A stretch of 64,000 nt of DNA, from positions 82,447-146,446 of the forward strand of contig JAEOSF010000001.1 of assembly GCA_016840515.1 (NCBI GenBank), in the 5' to 3' direction. The DNA comes from Candidatus Borrarchaeum yapensis. GTDB taxonomy: Archaea > Asgardarchaeota > Sifarchaeia > Borrarchaeales > Borrarchaeaceae. Shown piece by piece: positions 1-7,560 of this stretch. Under the pieces are notes generated by a model, which had not been told where the DNA came from, made no database searches, and saw only the letters and a list, made by a program, of their open reading frames with translations. Both the position numbers and the translations under genes were made by a program. The stretch's first letter is position 1. The number at the start of each line of letters is the position of its first letter.

Positions 1-1113
1 CAACATCTAATTTGGCTTGTGAAGCAAGCATTTTCGCTTTATCTTCATCTTTTTTTATAAATAGTATTTTTTCTTTAAGGCTTTCAAATGAAGCTGGTTC
101 AAAAAGTAGTGCATTTTTTTCGTTTTTGAATACTCGTGAAATACTCTCTAAGTTTGATGCAACAATCGGACGTCCTGAAGCCATATATTCGAACATTTTT
201 AGTGGTGAAATGTCCTTAGACCACTTATGTTTAGCTGCAGTTGGCAAAAGAAATAAATCTGAAGCAACAAGCAATTTTGGTATTAATTTAGGTTTAACAT
301 AACCATAGCAAATAACATTATTGATTTCTCGTTTTCTGCATTCTAATTGTACTCGTTTAATATCATGTTCCCAGCCGCCGATTAATAAAAACAAATCATC
401 TTTTAATTGTTTTGCGGCGTTTAGAATCAACGGAATTCCCTTGAAATCATGTAAATGCACGCTATATGTGATTATATATTTATCAATGGGCAAATTCATA
501 TTTTTTCGTATATCTAATTTATCTTCTTTGATCTTATAATCCGAGAGAGTTACTCCATCGTGTTCGACGATAATTTTTTCTGAAGGCATACCCTTGCTAA
601 TATAGGAGTCTCTTAGTCTGCTAGAAATGGTTACACAGCCAAGAAAGTTCAGTGCACTAAATTCTTTTGAGTGAAGATACTTTTCTGGTAATTCAGTATG
701 ACGTTCCAAAACAACATTTAATCCCAAACGAAGGCATCTTCTTGCAATATCCAACCTTCTGACGTATACTACTTCGAGTCTAGTAAATTTCGAATAAAGT
801 GGAGTTAGATTTGTAAATAATGTGCCTCCATAATTTGGAGAGAAAAAGATATCTTTATTAAAAGAACAAGGTAGCTTGGAGAGTTTATTTCTTCTACATA
901 ATAGAAGTCACGCATATCAAATTTCTTGCTAAAATCAATGAAATTAAATATACTGACATTTATTAATAACCTAAAATCACTAATAAGTTTAGAGAATGCG
1001 GACGCCATTTTCATAGTTTGTAGAGCATTTGAAGCTCTGGAGGGCACATTTCCACGGGAAATGTAAATCATTTTATTAATTTTTTCTCTTGAATTTTTTG
1101 TTCTAGAAAACAT
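1..1113 (-). pseudogene. glycosyltransferase (GT-B, GT4-like), frameshifted and cut by the window edge
   Basis: On the minus strand the ATG at 1113 opens a typical GT-B N-terminus (IYISRGNVPSRASNALQTM). This frame carries on with DFYYVEEIN and then stops near 805. A second minus frame, open from about 908 to the left edge, continues the same protein: it reads FNKDIFFSPNYGG, LNVVLERHTELPEKY, then the donor-site signature SPLKMFEYMASGRPIVASN, which is typical of family 4 glycosyltransferases. One indel between about 860 and 905 would join the two frames. I therefore read it as one glycosyltransferase broken by a frameshift; a sequencing error would look the same. The C-terminal end lies outside the window. 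It probably transfers a sugar to a surface glycan, since it sits beside sulfotransferase and other glycan genes. Acceptor and sugar are unknown. Confidence 0.75.
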
Positions 1114-1120
1114 TCACAAA

Positions 1121-1163
1121 TCCCGCCTCTGGAAGCCCCTACTCTTTAGGGTGGGGTAGTTGA
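1121..1163 (+). repeat. palindromic element, copy 1 (IS200/IS605-end-like)
   Basis: It reads TCCCGCCTCTGGAAGCCCC, then a short loop, then GGGTGGGGTAGTTGA. The CCCC/GGGG arms form a hairpin. It lies between the stop of the sulfotransferase gene and the start of the glycosyltransferase gene, so it would be in the 5' leader of the latter. The first 19 bases are identical in copy 2 at 2140. The layout resembles right-end hairpins of IS200/IS605 elements (inference). Confidence 0.7.
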
Positions 1164-1168
1164 CCTGT

Positions 1169-2122
1169 TCAGCGATTCATTCGATGCAATATTTTTCCCA
1201 CAAGACGTTTTATAGATAGTTTTTTTGTTGATAACTGATCTGATGGAGGTTTTATCGGCTCAGGAATTGGTAAACGATTTACTCTGTATTCATAACCAAG
1301 TTTTTCAGCCATAGAACTGACTTCTCTTTCGAATTCAATAATCTCGGACATATTCCATGAGGCAATTGTCGGAACGTTATATTGTACATTTGGACGTTTA
1401 TATTTAATTTTATTGTATGTCTGTCGCTTGACTGTTGCTTGAAAGCCAAGGAACTGAGTTATCTCCAAATAACGATCATACGAGAGTTCTTCTAACTTCT
1501 CAATTCTCCAATTAGTTTTTGGTATTCCCTCGAACTGTTCAAGTACTAAGGCATTGATCGTATTCCAATACCAGGCTAACTTACCTACGCGGCTCATTTT
1601 ATCCCATTGTAAAAAAAACTCTCCCATTGGTACGATACGTCCTAGAAAATGTTGGAAACCTTTTGATTGTTGATAACCTAACGCTAGTTTTGAGTTTGTA
1701 TATATAATTGGCGTATCATACCATCCTTTATGCAAATAAGAGTTGACAACCCTCTCAGGGCTACGCACTAAAAGGATAAATTTGGCTCCGAAGCGTGAAT
1801 AGAGCTCCCGAACGGACAATGAAAGGTGTGCACTTGCCTCAAATGAAAAATGATGATTATTTAGGTCTTGACAAATATTTAGTTCCATTGTATGCAAGAA
1901 CCCCTCATCATCTACTGGTAGCTGATACCACTTACAGTAGCGATGAAACGCCTCGTTCAGAGGATTGCGCTCATGTACTGATGAAATGCCTGGTTCTCTA
2001 GCAATAACACTGTATAAAAATTTTGTCCCACAACGACCTGTACCGATAGCAAAACCTACCCTTCCTTCAGTACTTCTGCATCGCAATTTGATCTTTCCTT
2101 TAAGATTTAATTCAAGCCCCAA
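1169..2122 (-). CDS. sulfotransferase family protein
   Basis: This 317-residue protein starts at a TTG preceded by a weak GTGA-type ribosome binding site. Near the N-terminus is the P-loop-like 5'-phosphosulfate-binding motif FAIGTGRCGTKFL. About 90 residues later comes the 3'-phosphate-binding segment LLVRSPERVVNSYLHKGW. Both belong to PAPS-dependent sulfotransferases, which move sulfate from PAPS to a hydroxyl or amino group. No signal peptide or membrane segment is evident, so a cytosolic enzyme is expected. The acceptor cannot be told. Neighbouring glycosyltransferases suggest a surface glycan or glycolipid, and the PAPS-making genes lie 4-8 kb away at 6408-9772. The C-terminal 40 residues are basic and proline-rich. 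The reading frame is intact, unlike several neighbours. Confidence 0.82.
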   Translation of the reverse strand: MGLELNLKGKIKLRCRSTEGRVGFAIGTGRCGTKFLYSVIAREPGISSVHERNPLNEAFHRYCKWYQLPVDDEGFLHTMELNICQDLNNHHFSFEASAHLSLSVRELYSRFGAKFILLVRSPERVVNSYLHKGWYDTPIIYTNSKLALGYQQSKGFQHFLGRIVPMGEFFLQWDKMSRVGKLAWYWNTINALVLEQFEGIPKTNWRIEKLEELSYDRYLEITQFLGFQATVKRQTYNKIKYKRPNVQYNVPTIASWNMSEIIEFEREVSSMAEKLGYEYRVNRLPIPEPIKPPSDQLSTKKLSIKRLVGKILHRMNR

Positions 2123-2139
2123 ATTTCACTTTTTACAAC

Positions 2140-2182
2140 TCCCGCCTCTGGAAGCCCCGTCCATTTAGGTTGGGGTAGTTGA
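2140..2182 (+). repeat. palindromic element, copy 2
   Basis: It begins with the same 19 bases as copy 1 (TCCCGCCTCTGGAAGCCCC) and ends TTGGGGTAGTTGA, with complementary CCCC and GGGG arms. It lies 18 bases upstream of the sulfotransferase start and abuts the left inverted repeat that begins at 2186. Copies 1 and 2 therefore both sit just before minus-strand gene starts. Confidence 0.7.
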
Positions 2183-2185
2183 ATT

Positions 2186-2257
2186 CCTTCTTCAGACTGT
2201 GGGTGGATAGACATGTGTCCATATTTGTCCATACATGTCTATGATGAAAGGAACGGT
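2186..2257 (+). repeat. left inverted repeat of a two-gene cassette
   Basis: The 72 bases run from CCTTCTTCAG to GGAACGGT. They match the reverse complement of 5290-5413 along their length: both contain CTTCTTCAG, GTGGATAG, TTTGTCCATACAT-like decamers and TCTATGATGAAAGGAACGGT. This copy has only two degenerate TGTCCATA units, whereas the right copy has seven perfect ones. No target-site duplication is obvious outside the repeats. Confidence 0.8.
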
Positions 2258-2284
2258 TTGTTACTTTCCATAATCACATAATTC

Positions 2285-3745
2285 TCATATTCCAAAAATT
2301 GATTTACCATCTATATATTCGGGTATAGGAATTTGAAATATATTGCAAATACTTGGAAAGAGATCATAGACCGAGAGGGTTTTTCTTTTAATATCAATTA
2401 TGTCACTAATTACACCGATGATTCCCTTTGATTTATGACATCCTACTCTATTACCAGGCTTTTTAACAATCGGTGAACTCCAAGAATAACTGAAAAAATA
2501 TTTTTCTGATTTTAATATTATATCCGGCAACCTTGTCAGTTCATTACCCTTATAGATCTCTTCTTTTAAAAACACGTCATCAAAGAGATAATCATTCTTA
2601 TACTTAATTTTTGATAAATACTGTTTTACCTGTCTCTTTAATGAATCCACATCCTTCTTTTCAACAACTCCACCAAATTCTTTTTTGTTCACATATATAT
2701 TACACCCATCTAGCGTAAAAACCAATGATTTTTTAAAGTCAATCTGTTCAATCCTTCCACCAAATCTGGATGAGTCATTAAGTATAACTCCTCTCTTTTC
2801 TGAGTTGTTCATCTTATTGCGTTTGTCTAGAAATGTTTCATGTTTTACGCGCTTTTTGTACAATAAATTCATTCGTGTCCTTAAACTTTTTTTCCGATGA
2901 CATGTATACCCGCCCCGTTTTAATAGATAATTCACAGCAACCTTTCCGTGATTATAGCCGAATCCGTGATCTGAAACTATAATTACACAAGTATTTGACA
3001 ACTTTAATTCACTTATAATATCTCCTAAGCAGTTATCCAACCATAATATAAGATCTTTAAGTCTGGAAATGACGTCATCATTATTTTCATTGTTTTTTAA
3101 CAGTAGATCGATCTTATCCCAAAATAAATGAGATATTTGATCAATTGCAACATATACGATTAATGCTAATGTCCATTTATTTTTCTTAATCAAATCTAGA
3201 AACAAATCGGTTCTCTGCCTAACCATCAACTTCAAATGTTCCATATAAAGCTCGAATGAGCGTTTTAGTTCTTTATTTCTATCGATATTTACGATATAAT
3301 TTGGAAATCTTTTTCTTATGTCTGCTTCTTTATTACTCGGATAAACAATATTTTGTTCTATTGAAATCGCTGGCATACCACTAACACATACACCCTCAAT
3401 TTCTTTTGGAGGATAAGTTAGTGGGATATTTACAATCAACGATTTTAAGCCAAATCTACTAAAATAGTCAAATATTGTTTCCTTTTTAATGTCTCTAGAA
3501 TTAACAAGGTCATATTTGCCATCTTTCCAAGTTTTCCAAGCACCAATTCCATGTTTTCCAGGATTTACTCCAGTCATGATTGATGGCCACGCAACGGTAG
3601 AGTCAACCGTGGGAACAGATTCTATATCAAAAAAGTCTTCATGCGCAATGTATTTGCTGAGGTTTGGCATCAATCCCTGGCTTATTAGCTTCAGCATTTC
3701 TCGGGGAAATCCGTCTAACCCAATGATAATCGCCTTATTAAGCAA
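2285..3745 (-). CDS. alkaline phosphatase superfamily phosphodiesterase (type I PDE/nucleotide pyrophosphatase-like)
   Basis: The product has 486 residues from a TTG start with a GGGGT ribosome binding site upstream. The N-terminal IIGLDGFPREML provides the first metal-binding Asp. STVAWPSIMTGVNPGKHGI carries the expected Thr/Ser nucleophile region, AIDQISHLFWD a further metal-site segment, and VSDHGFGYNHG the Asp-His pair. These are the landmarks of the type I phosphodiesterase/nucleotide pyrophosphatase branch of the AlkP superfamily. Archaeal members often lie in glycan clusters, but their substrates are mostly unknown. No signal peptide is seen. The gene is within the inverted repeats together with the glycosyltransferase at 4053. 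A role in phospho-glycan or lipid-linked sugar turnover is inference. Confidence 0.8.
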   Translation of the reverse strand: MLNKAIIIGLDGFPREMLKLISQGLMPNLSKYIAHEDFFDIESVPTVDSTVAWPSIMTGVNPGKHGIGAWKTWKDGKYDLVNSRDIKKETIFDYFSRFGLKSLIVNIPLTYPPKEIEGVCVSGMPAISIEQNIVYPSNKEADIRKRFPNYIVNIDRNKELKRSFELYMEHLKLMVRQRTDLFLDLIKKNKWTLALIVYVAIDQISHLFWDKIDLLLKNNENNDDVISRLKDLILWLDNCLGDIISELKLSNTCVIIVSDHGFGYNHGKVAVNYLLKRGGYTCHRKKSLRTRMNLLYKKRVKHETFLDKRNKMNNSEKRGVILNDSSRFGGRIEQIDFKKSLVFTLDGCNIYVNKKEFGGVVEKKDVDSLKRQVKQYLSKIKYKNDYLFDDVFLKEEIYKGNELTRLPDIILKSEKYFFSYSWSSPIVKKPGNRVGCHKSKGIIGVISDIIDIKRKTLSVYDLFPSICNIFQIPIPEYIDGKSIFGI

Positions 3746-3835
3746 TTCTCTACCCCGTGAAAAATTAATCTTGCAAAATTTAGAAAGCTTTGAACTTAAG
3801 AAGTAATCTCATCCTATTAGACTCATACCTTTGTT

Positions 3836-4062
3836 TCAATTTTTTGTGGCATATATTTTCTTTGCATTGTAGCAATCCATCGAATCAATTTGTTTCATGT
3901 TTCTTGATATTCTGAATATTTTGAATCCATATTCAGTGAGTAGAGTGAATATCTTTTTACGATCAACTTTATGTATATCCATTAGACATGAGTTTGGTTG
4001 TATTTCTTCAAATATTCTCTTGCGTCTTCAAGAACTTCTATATCGGCACCTTCTAATGTTCT
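3836..4062 (-). pseudogene. C-terminal remnant of an FkbM-family methyltransferase
   Basis: The minus strand reads LEGADIEVLEDAREYLKKY. After a one-base frame change near 3987 it continues LMDIHKVDRKKIFTLLTEYG and then FKIFRISRNM to a TGA at 3836. The first part matches the VEGAEIEVLxGA signature at the end of the FkbM methyltransferase domain, and the rest looks like the usual C-terminal strand-helix tail. Nothing of the N-terminal SAM-binding part remains. The fragment overlaps the last codons of the glycosyltransferase at 4053, so a recombination point must lie at about 4055-4065. It accounts for most of the 300 bases between the two intact genes. Confidence 0.65.
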
Positions 4063-5282
4063 ACGTGTTCCTCCAAAATATCAATTAATTCATCAATTCT
4101 TTTTTCCCAATGCAAATGCTTGTAAGCCCAACTAATTGATCTTTTCCTTATATTTTCAAGCTCATTAGAGTCCATCGAAACGATTCTTTCCATTTGTTTA
4201 AAGATAGCTTCTTCATCATCTGCATGGAGAAGCGGACAATTTTTCCTGTATAGTCTTTTGAAATGAGAGTATTCCGTATCCACGATATCCACCACGACCG
4301 CCCCCACGCTTAACGCTTCCCTCGATATACCTGTTAAATGAGTTTTATTAGTAAATCCAAAATCATCAAAAACCACACAATTTCTTATTTTCATATATGC
4401 AGATAATTTGTATGTTGGTAAAATGCCTTCTATGTGGTCAAAATATTTTTCCAATTGCATACTCTTAATTAATCTTCTAAAGTTTCCATCACCGCTTCCT
4501 CTCATAATAGAAACCACTTTAATATCAATATTCTTATGCTTATGTTTCAACTTCTTAAATGCTTTAAGGAATTTTTCAGCGCCCTTATATGCTGAATGGT
4601 TAGGGTTGATAACCTTGCGTGCTGGTAAAAAGAAAACATGATCATAAGAAGAATATTTTTCGTTCAATTTTCTTAAAAGATCTTTGTCTGTGTTGGCGTT
4701 TATATCATCAATATCTACTGGGATAGGAAAAAACCTTAGTTTATCAAGTACACCTAGAAAACGTGCGGACCAAATAGTGTCTTCTTGTTGTGCTATAATG
4801 CAGCTAATTTTTTTAATTCTTTTTCTAAGGGTGTATGATAAAGCCTCTTGATACAAGTTTCCACAGGAGAATGGCAGCCGAGCCATATCACTACCAAGAG
4901 ATCTGAATACAACTGGGATATCAAAGTTTAGGGCGGATATTATGTTTTTTCCCGAAGTAAAAACTAAATCATAATTTCGGCTAATTTTCTTAATTTCTTC
5001 AGGTGGAAAAAAATCACGTTTGTTTATTTTTTCTATTATAAAAATAGGCAAAAACTTAGATTTCGAAATCTTATGTAGTAATTTCTGCGAACCCTTTTCT
5101 CTTTGATAAAATTCATAAACCCAACTTGGGTAATTTCCTGCCAGTGATGGATTATCCCATTCTGGTAAAGCTTTCAATTTTTTTCTATCGAGAAGATATA
5201 GATCACAATCATGTCCTCTTTCACGTAGCCATTTGGCGAGATAGAAATGCTTCAGATGATTACCATAAAATAGTATTTTTAT
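4053..5282 (-). CDS. glycosyltransferase (GT-B fold), start codon apparently lost
   Basis: The open frame begins IKILFYGNHLKHFYLAKWL, a normal first beta-strand and helix of a GT-B glycosyltransferase, so the protein should start there and have about 409 residues. That first codon is ATA (5280-5282), directly preceded by an in-frame TAG. A GGTGA ribosome binding site lies five bases before the ATA. The next usable start is the TTG at 5177, which would remove the first strand. Later segments include FLPARKVINPNHSAYKGAEKF and GISREALSVGAVVVDIVDTE, which resemble the phosphate-binding and donor-binding regions. The end of the right inverted repeat (5290) provides the ribosome binding site. It may be translated weakly from ATA or from TTG, or be a recent pseudogene. 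Confidence 0.65.
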   Translation of the reverse strand: MKILFYGNHLKHFYLAKWLRERGHDCDLYLLDRKKLKALPEWDNPSLAGNYPSWVYEFYQREKGSQKLLHKISKSKFLPIFIIEKINKRDFFPPEEIKKISRNYDLVFTSGKNIISALNFDIPVVFRSLGSDMARLPFSCGNLYQEALSYTLRKRIKKISCIIAQQEDTIWSARFLGVLDKLRFFPIPVDIDDINANTDKDLLRKLNEKYSSYDHVFFLPARKVINPNHSAYKGAEKFLKAFKKLKHKHKNIDIKVVSIMRGSGDGNFRRLIKSMQLEKYFDHIEGILPTYKLSAYMKIRNCVVFDDFGFTNKTHLTGISREALSVGAVVVDIVDTEYSHFKRLYRKNCPLLHADDEEAIFKQMERIVSMDSNELENIRKRSISWAYKHLHWEKRIDELIDILEEHVEH

Positions 5283-5289
5283 CTAAATC

Positions 5290-5413
5290 ACCGTTCCTTT
5301 CATCATAGATATGTATGGACAACTATGGACAACTATGGACAACTATGGACAACTATGGACAACTATGGACAACTATGGACAACTATGCCTATCCACTCAC
5401 GCTCTGAAGAAGG
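5290..5413 (-). repeat. right inverted repeat of the two-gene cassette, with expanded decamers
   Basis: The reverse complement starts CCTTCTTCAGAGCGTGAGTG, continues GATAGGCATAGTTGTCC, and after the decamers ends TCTATGATGAAAGGAACGGT, matching 2186-2257. The only major difference is the decamer array inside it. With the left copy it encloses 3.0 kb holding the phosphodiesterase and glycosyltransferase genes. Confidence 0.8.
5314..5383 (+). repeat. seven perfect tandem copies of TATGGACAAC
   Basis: The decamer TATGGACAAC is repeated seven times without a mismatch, then degenerates to TATGCCTATC. The left inverted repeat has only two imperfect units in the equivalent place. There are no spacers, so it is not a CRISPR. 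It lies about 30-100 bases upstream of the glycosyltransferase frame. Confidence 0.95.
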
Positions 5414-5619
5414 TAAGTGGAGTCCCCACTAGACGGTTGAGTGGGATATCTGTTGCCGTATAGGGAACGGGCTTTGCATGGTGAAAGATCTAAGATTTTT
5501 GCCCGATAACCATTCTTATAGAGATAACTTGAAAGGAATAATAAAGAAAAAGGGTACAGATTACTGGTCACAGAAAGTGCTTTTCGTTGACTTGCTGGAT
5601 TAACTAGAAGAATGTTCAT
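5389..5619 (-). pseudogene. N-terminal fragment of a B12-binding radical SAM protein
   Basis: From an ATG at 5619, with GAGG upstream, the minus strand reads MNILLVNPASQRKALSVTSN, PFSLLFLSSYLYKNGY and AKILDLS. This is the first beta-alpha unit of the cobalamin-binding domain that begins many B12-dependent radical SAM proteins. After about 45 residues the similarity ends in GC-richer sequence that holds a CCCACT/AGTGGG hairpin (5425-5445) and then the right inverted repeat. The Fe-S domain is missing. The gene was probably truncated by the event that placed the repeat here. Confidence 0.6.
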
Positions 5620-6059
5620 CTCTATAAATCCTCAAAACTCTAAATTACGGTGTGTCCTTTCAACTAACTTTGGAAACAAACCGTTAACAATTTTACCAAT
5701 TTTTCAGCATATATTGCATATACTTGGAAATATAAGCCATTTTATTAGATCTGTGAACTACCGCCCAACTTGTTGGACGATCTTCTCGCCAGCTAAGCTA
5801 TAAAAATATTGGTTTTCTGCCTACCAACAAGTGTTTATATAACTCAATGAACATTTAGTTCTTCATTCTTATTTATATTTCTGCTATGTTCTTTCAAAAT
5901 ATCAATTTATTCATCAAGCTTAAGTCAAATCTAAACTGATACTGAGCAATTACATCCATCATCTCAACTATAATTTTTTTTCTTGGAGAAATAACAAGAG
6001 TTCTCAATATCGCATATTATCAAAAAATCATTGGCAACTCCTGAGGGTGACTTTAAAGA
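5620..6059. other. gene-free stretch with decayed sequence
   Basis: No believable open frame was found in these 440 bases. They include palindromic element copy 3 (5754-5795). Two short minus-strand segments are vaguely like the ends of the cassette genes: ATATTGCATATACTTGGAAA near 5711 resembles 2343-2362, and AAAATATCAATTTATTCATC near 5896 resembles 4076-4095. They may be old relics of a second cassette copy, but the resemblance is short and could be chance. Confidence 0.4.
5754..5795 (-). repeat. palindromic element, copy 3
   Basis: The plus strand reads TGAACTACCGCCCAACTTGT, then TGGACGATCTTCTCGCCAGC. In the orientation of the other copies this is GAGAAGATC, a CCAAC/GTTGG hairpin, and GCGGTAGTTCA. 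The same TTCTCGCCARCTA flank occurs at copies 5 (23815) and 8 (56165). Confidence 0.6.
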
Positions 6060-6083
6060 GGAACTTTTATAAAAAAAGGTTCC
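6060..6083 (+). promoter_or_regulatory. TATA box framed by inverted GGAAC/GTTCC half-sites
   Basis: GGAAC at 6060-6064 and GTTCC at 6079-6083 flank TTTTATAAAA. The core looks like an archaeal TATA box about 25-30 bases upstream of the expected transcription start of the regulator-sulfurylase operon. The inverted half-sites would allow a dimeric regulator, such as the adjacent ribbon-helix-helix protein, to block TBP binding (inference). Confidence 0.5.
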
Positions 6084-6092
6084 ATCCATTAT

Positions 6093-6110
6093 CTAATTAA
6101 TTATAATTAG
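6093..6110 (+). promoter_or_regulatory. 18-bp perfect palindrome at the likely transcription start
   Basis: CTAATTA-ATTA-TAATTAG is a perfect inverted repeat. It is 31 bases before the start of the ribbon-helix-helix gene and about 25 bases after the TATA box, which is where transcription should begin. It is a candidate operator for autoregulation, although AT-rich DNA gives such palindromes by chance more often. Confidence 0.45.
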
Positions 6111-6140
6111 TGCATCGAAAAAAGAAAAGAGGCGGGAAAA

Positions 6141-6389
6141 ATGTCAGAGAAAAAAGATGAAGAGAAAAAAAGAAAAAAATTCACAACAGTCTCTATACCA
6201 ACACCGCTATTTCGCAAAGTAGAAGAAAGAATCAAAGACACAGGTTTTACATCTGTTTCAAGTTATGTGACTTATGTTTTAAGAGAAATAGTTACTGAAG
6301 GTGAAAAAGAGGAAGAAGAACATCCTTTCAGCGAAGAAGATGAAGAACGCGTGAAAGAACGGCTAAGAAGACTCGGTTATCTCGAATAA
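6141..6389 (+). CDS. ribbon-helix-helix (CopG/MetJ-type) transcriptional regulator
   Basis: The protein has 82 residues. A lysine-rich start is followed by KFTTVSIPTPLFRKVEERI, which fits the beta-strand and first helix of a ribbon-helix-helix fold, and SSYVTYVLREIV fits the second helix. The tail is highly charged (EEEEHPFSEEDEERV). Ribbon-helix-helix proteins bind palindromic DNA as dimers through the beta-strand. The gene starts at an ATG with a GAGGCGG ribosome binding site. It lies 18 bases before the ATP sulfurylase gene and shares its promoter. Local control of sulfate activation is the simplest inference; the palindromes at 6060 and 6093 are possible targets. Confidence 0.75.
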   Translation: MSEKKDEEKKRKKFTTVSIPTPLFRKVEERIKDTGFTSVSSYVTYVLREIVTEGEKEEEEHPFSEEDEERVKERLRRLGYLE

Positions 6390-6407
6390 TTATCAGCAGG
6401 TGATATA

Positions 6408-7556
6408 ATGCCAAGACCACATGGTGGACAGTTGATAAATCGTAGCTTAAAGAAAAGTGAAAAAGCAAAGATGTTTGAACAAATTAATGAACTACCTCAG
6501 ATTGAACTCAGAAGTGATCTAATAAATGATGTAGAAAACATCGCTAATGGCGTATTTAGCCCACTAGAAGGATTCTTTAATCAAAACGATCTTGAGTCAT
6601 GCTTACTTGAAAAGAGATTATCTAATGACATACCATGGACAATACCTATTATTCTTGATATTCCAGAAGAGAGATCAAAAGATATTCAAGAGGATGACGA
6701 GATTATCTTACACAACAACAATGGATTACTTGCTGTGATGAAATTAGAGGAAAAATTCAATTATAATAAGAAAGAACTCGCGCAATACGTCTTTGGAACG
6801 ACGGATACTAACCATCCTGGAGTTGCCAGAGTTTTCACGCTAGGAGACAGCTTCATAGGTGGAAAAATTGAGTTAATAAGCGAGGCAAAAAGACTGTATG
6901 AAAAATATAATTTAAAACCAATGGAAACACGGATATTATTTAAGGAGAAGGGCTGGAGGACTGTAGTAGGATTTCAAACACGTAATCCTCCTCACATAGG
7001 TCATGAATATGTACAGAAAACCGCATTGACTTTTGTTGATGGGATCTTCATAAATCCAGTAATTGGAAAGAAAAAAATCGGCGATTTTAGAGACGATATC
7101 ATACTTGCATCGTATGAGGAACTAATGAAACATTACTATCTTAAAGAAAGGGCAGTCATGAGCATTCTCAACTTTGATATGAGATACGCTGGGCCCAGAG
7201 AAGCGATTTTTCATGCCATAGTTAGAAAAAACTTCGGTTGTTCGCATATAATTATTGGAAGAGATCACGCTGGTGTTGGAAACTATTATGATCCGTATGC
7301 TGCTCAGGACATTTTCGAGGAATTTCCAGATTTAGGAATATTTCCCATTTTCTTCAAGTCGTTTTTCTACTGTAAACGTTGTGGCGGAGTGGCAAATGAG
7401 AAGACCTGCCCGCATAGCGAAACAGATCACATTTCATTCTCTGGAACACAAATACGTAAGTTGATTTGTGATAAAGAACTCCCACCCGAAGAAATAATGC
7501 GACCTGAAGTTGCAAAGTTGATTATATGTGAAGAAAATCCTTTTGTAAGTGAATAG
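6408..7556 (+). CDS. sat: sulfate adenylyltransferase (ATP sulfurylase)
   Basis: The 382-residue protein makes adenosine 5'-phosphosulfate from ATP and sulfate. It has the conserved QTRNPPHIGHEYVQ segment (QxRNP and HxxH-type nucleotide-binding motifs) and IIGRDHAGVGNYYDPY. Near the C-terminus is a Cys/His cluster (CKRCGGVANEKTCPHSETDH), as in archaeal and some bacterial enzymes that bind zinc, followed by FSGTQIRKL. Length is normal for the single-domain form without a fused APS kinase. The ATG has a CAGGTGAT ribosome binding site. Its stop codon is five bases before the DHH gene ATG, so the genes are co-transcribed. With the separate APS kinase at 9227 it forms the PAPS-synthesis pair. No APS or PAPS reductase is in the window, which favours sulfation over sulfur assimilation. 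Confidence 0.95.
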   Translation: MPRPHGGQLINRSLKKSEKAKMFEQINELPQIELRSDLINDVENIANGVFSPLEGFFNQNDLESCLLEKRLSNDIPWTIPIILDIPEERSKDIQEDDEIILHNNNGLLAVMKLEEKFNYNKKELAQYVFGTTDTNHPGVARVFTLGDSFIGGKIELISEAKRLYEKYNLKPMETRILFKEKGWRTVVGFQTRNPPHIGHEYVQKTALTFVDGIFINPVIGKKKIGDFRDDIILASYEELMKHYYLKERAVMSILNFDMRYAGPREAIFHAIVRKNFGCSHIIIGRDHAGVGNYYDPYAAQDIFEEFPDLGIFPIFFKSFFYCKRCGGVANEKTCPHSETDHISFSGTQIRKLICDKELPPEEIMRPEVAKLIICEENPFVSE

Positions 7557-7560
7557 AAGA

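Noticed and set aside
2236-2250. ATGATGA in the inverted repeats as box C of a C/D RNA
   Set aside because: No box D (CTGA) at a suitable distance and no terminal stem.
5314-5383. Tandem decamers considered as a CRISPR array
   Set aside because: The ten-base units are directly adjacent with no spacers, and there are no cas genes in the window.
5640-5960. Relics of a second copy of the phosphodiesterase and glycosyltransferase genes
   Set aside because: Only short stretches of about 20-35 bases look similar to 2343-2362 and 4060-4100; frames are full of stops and chance similarity in AT-rich DNA is possible.
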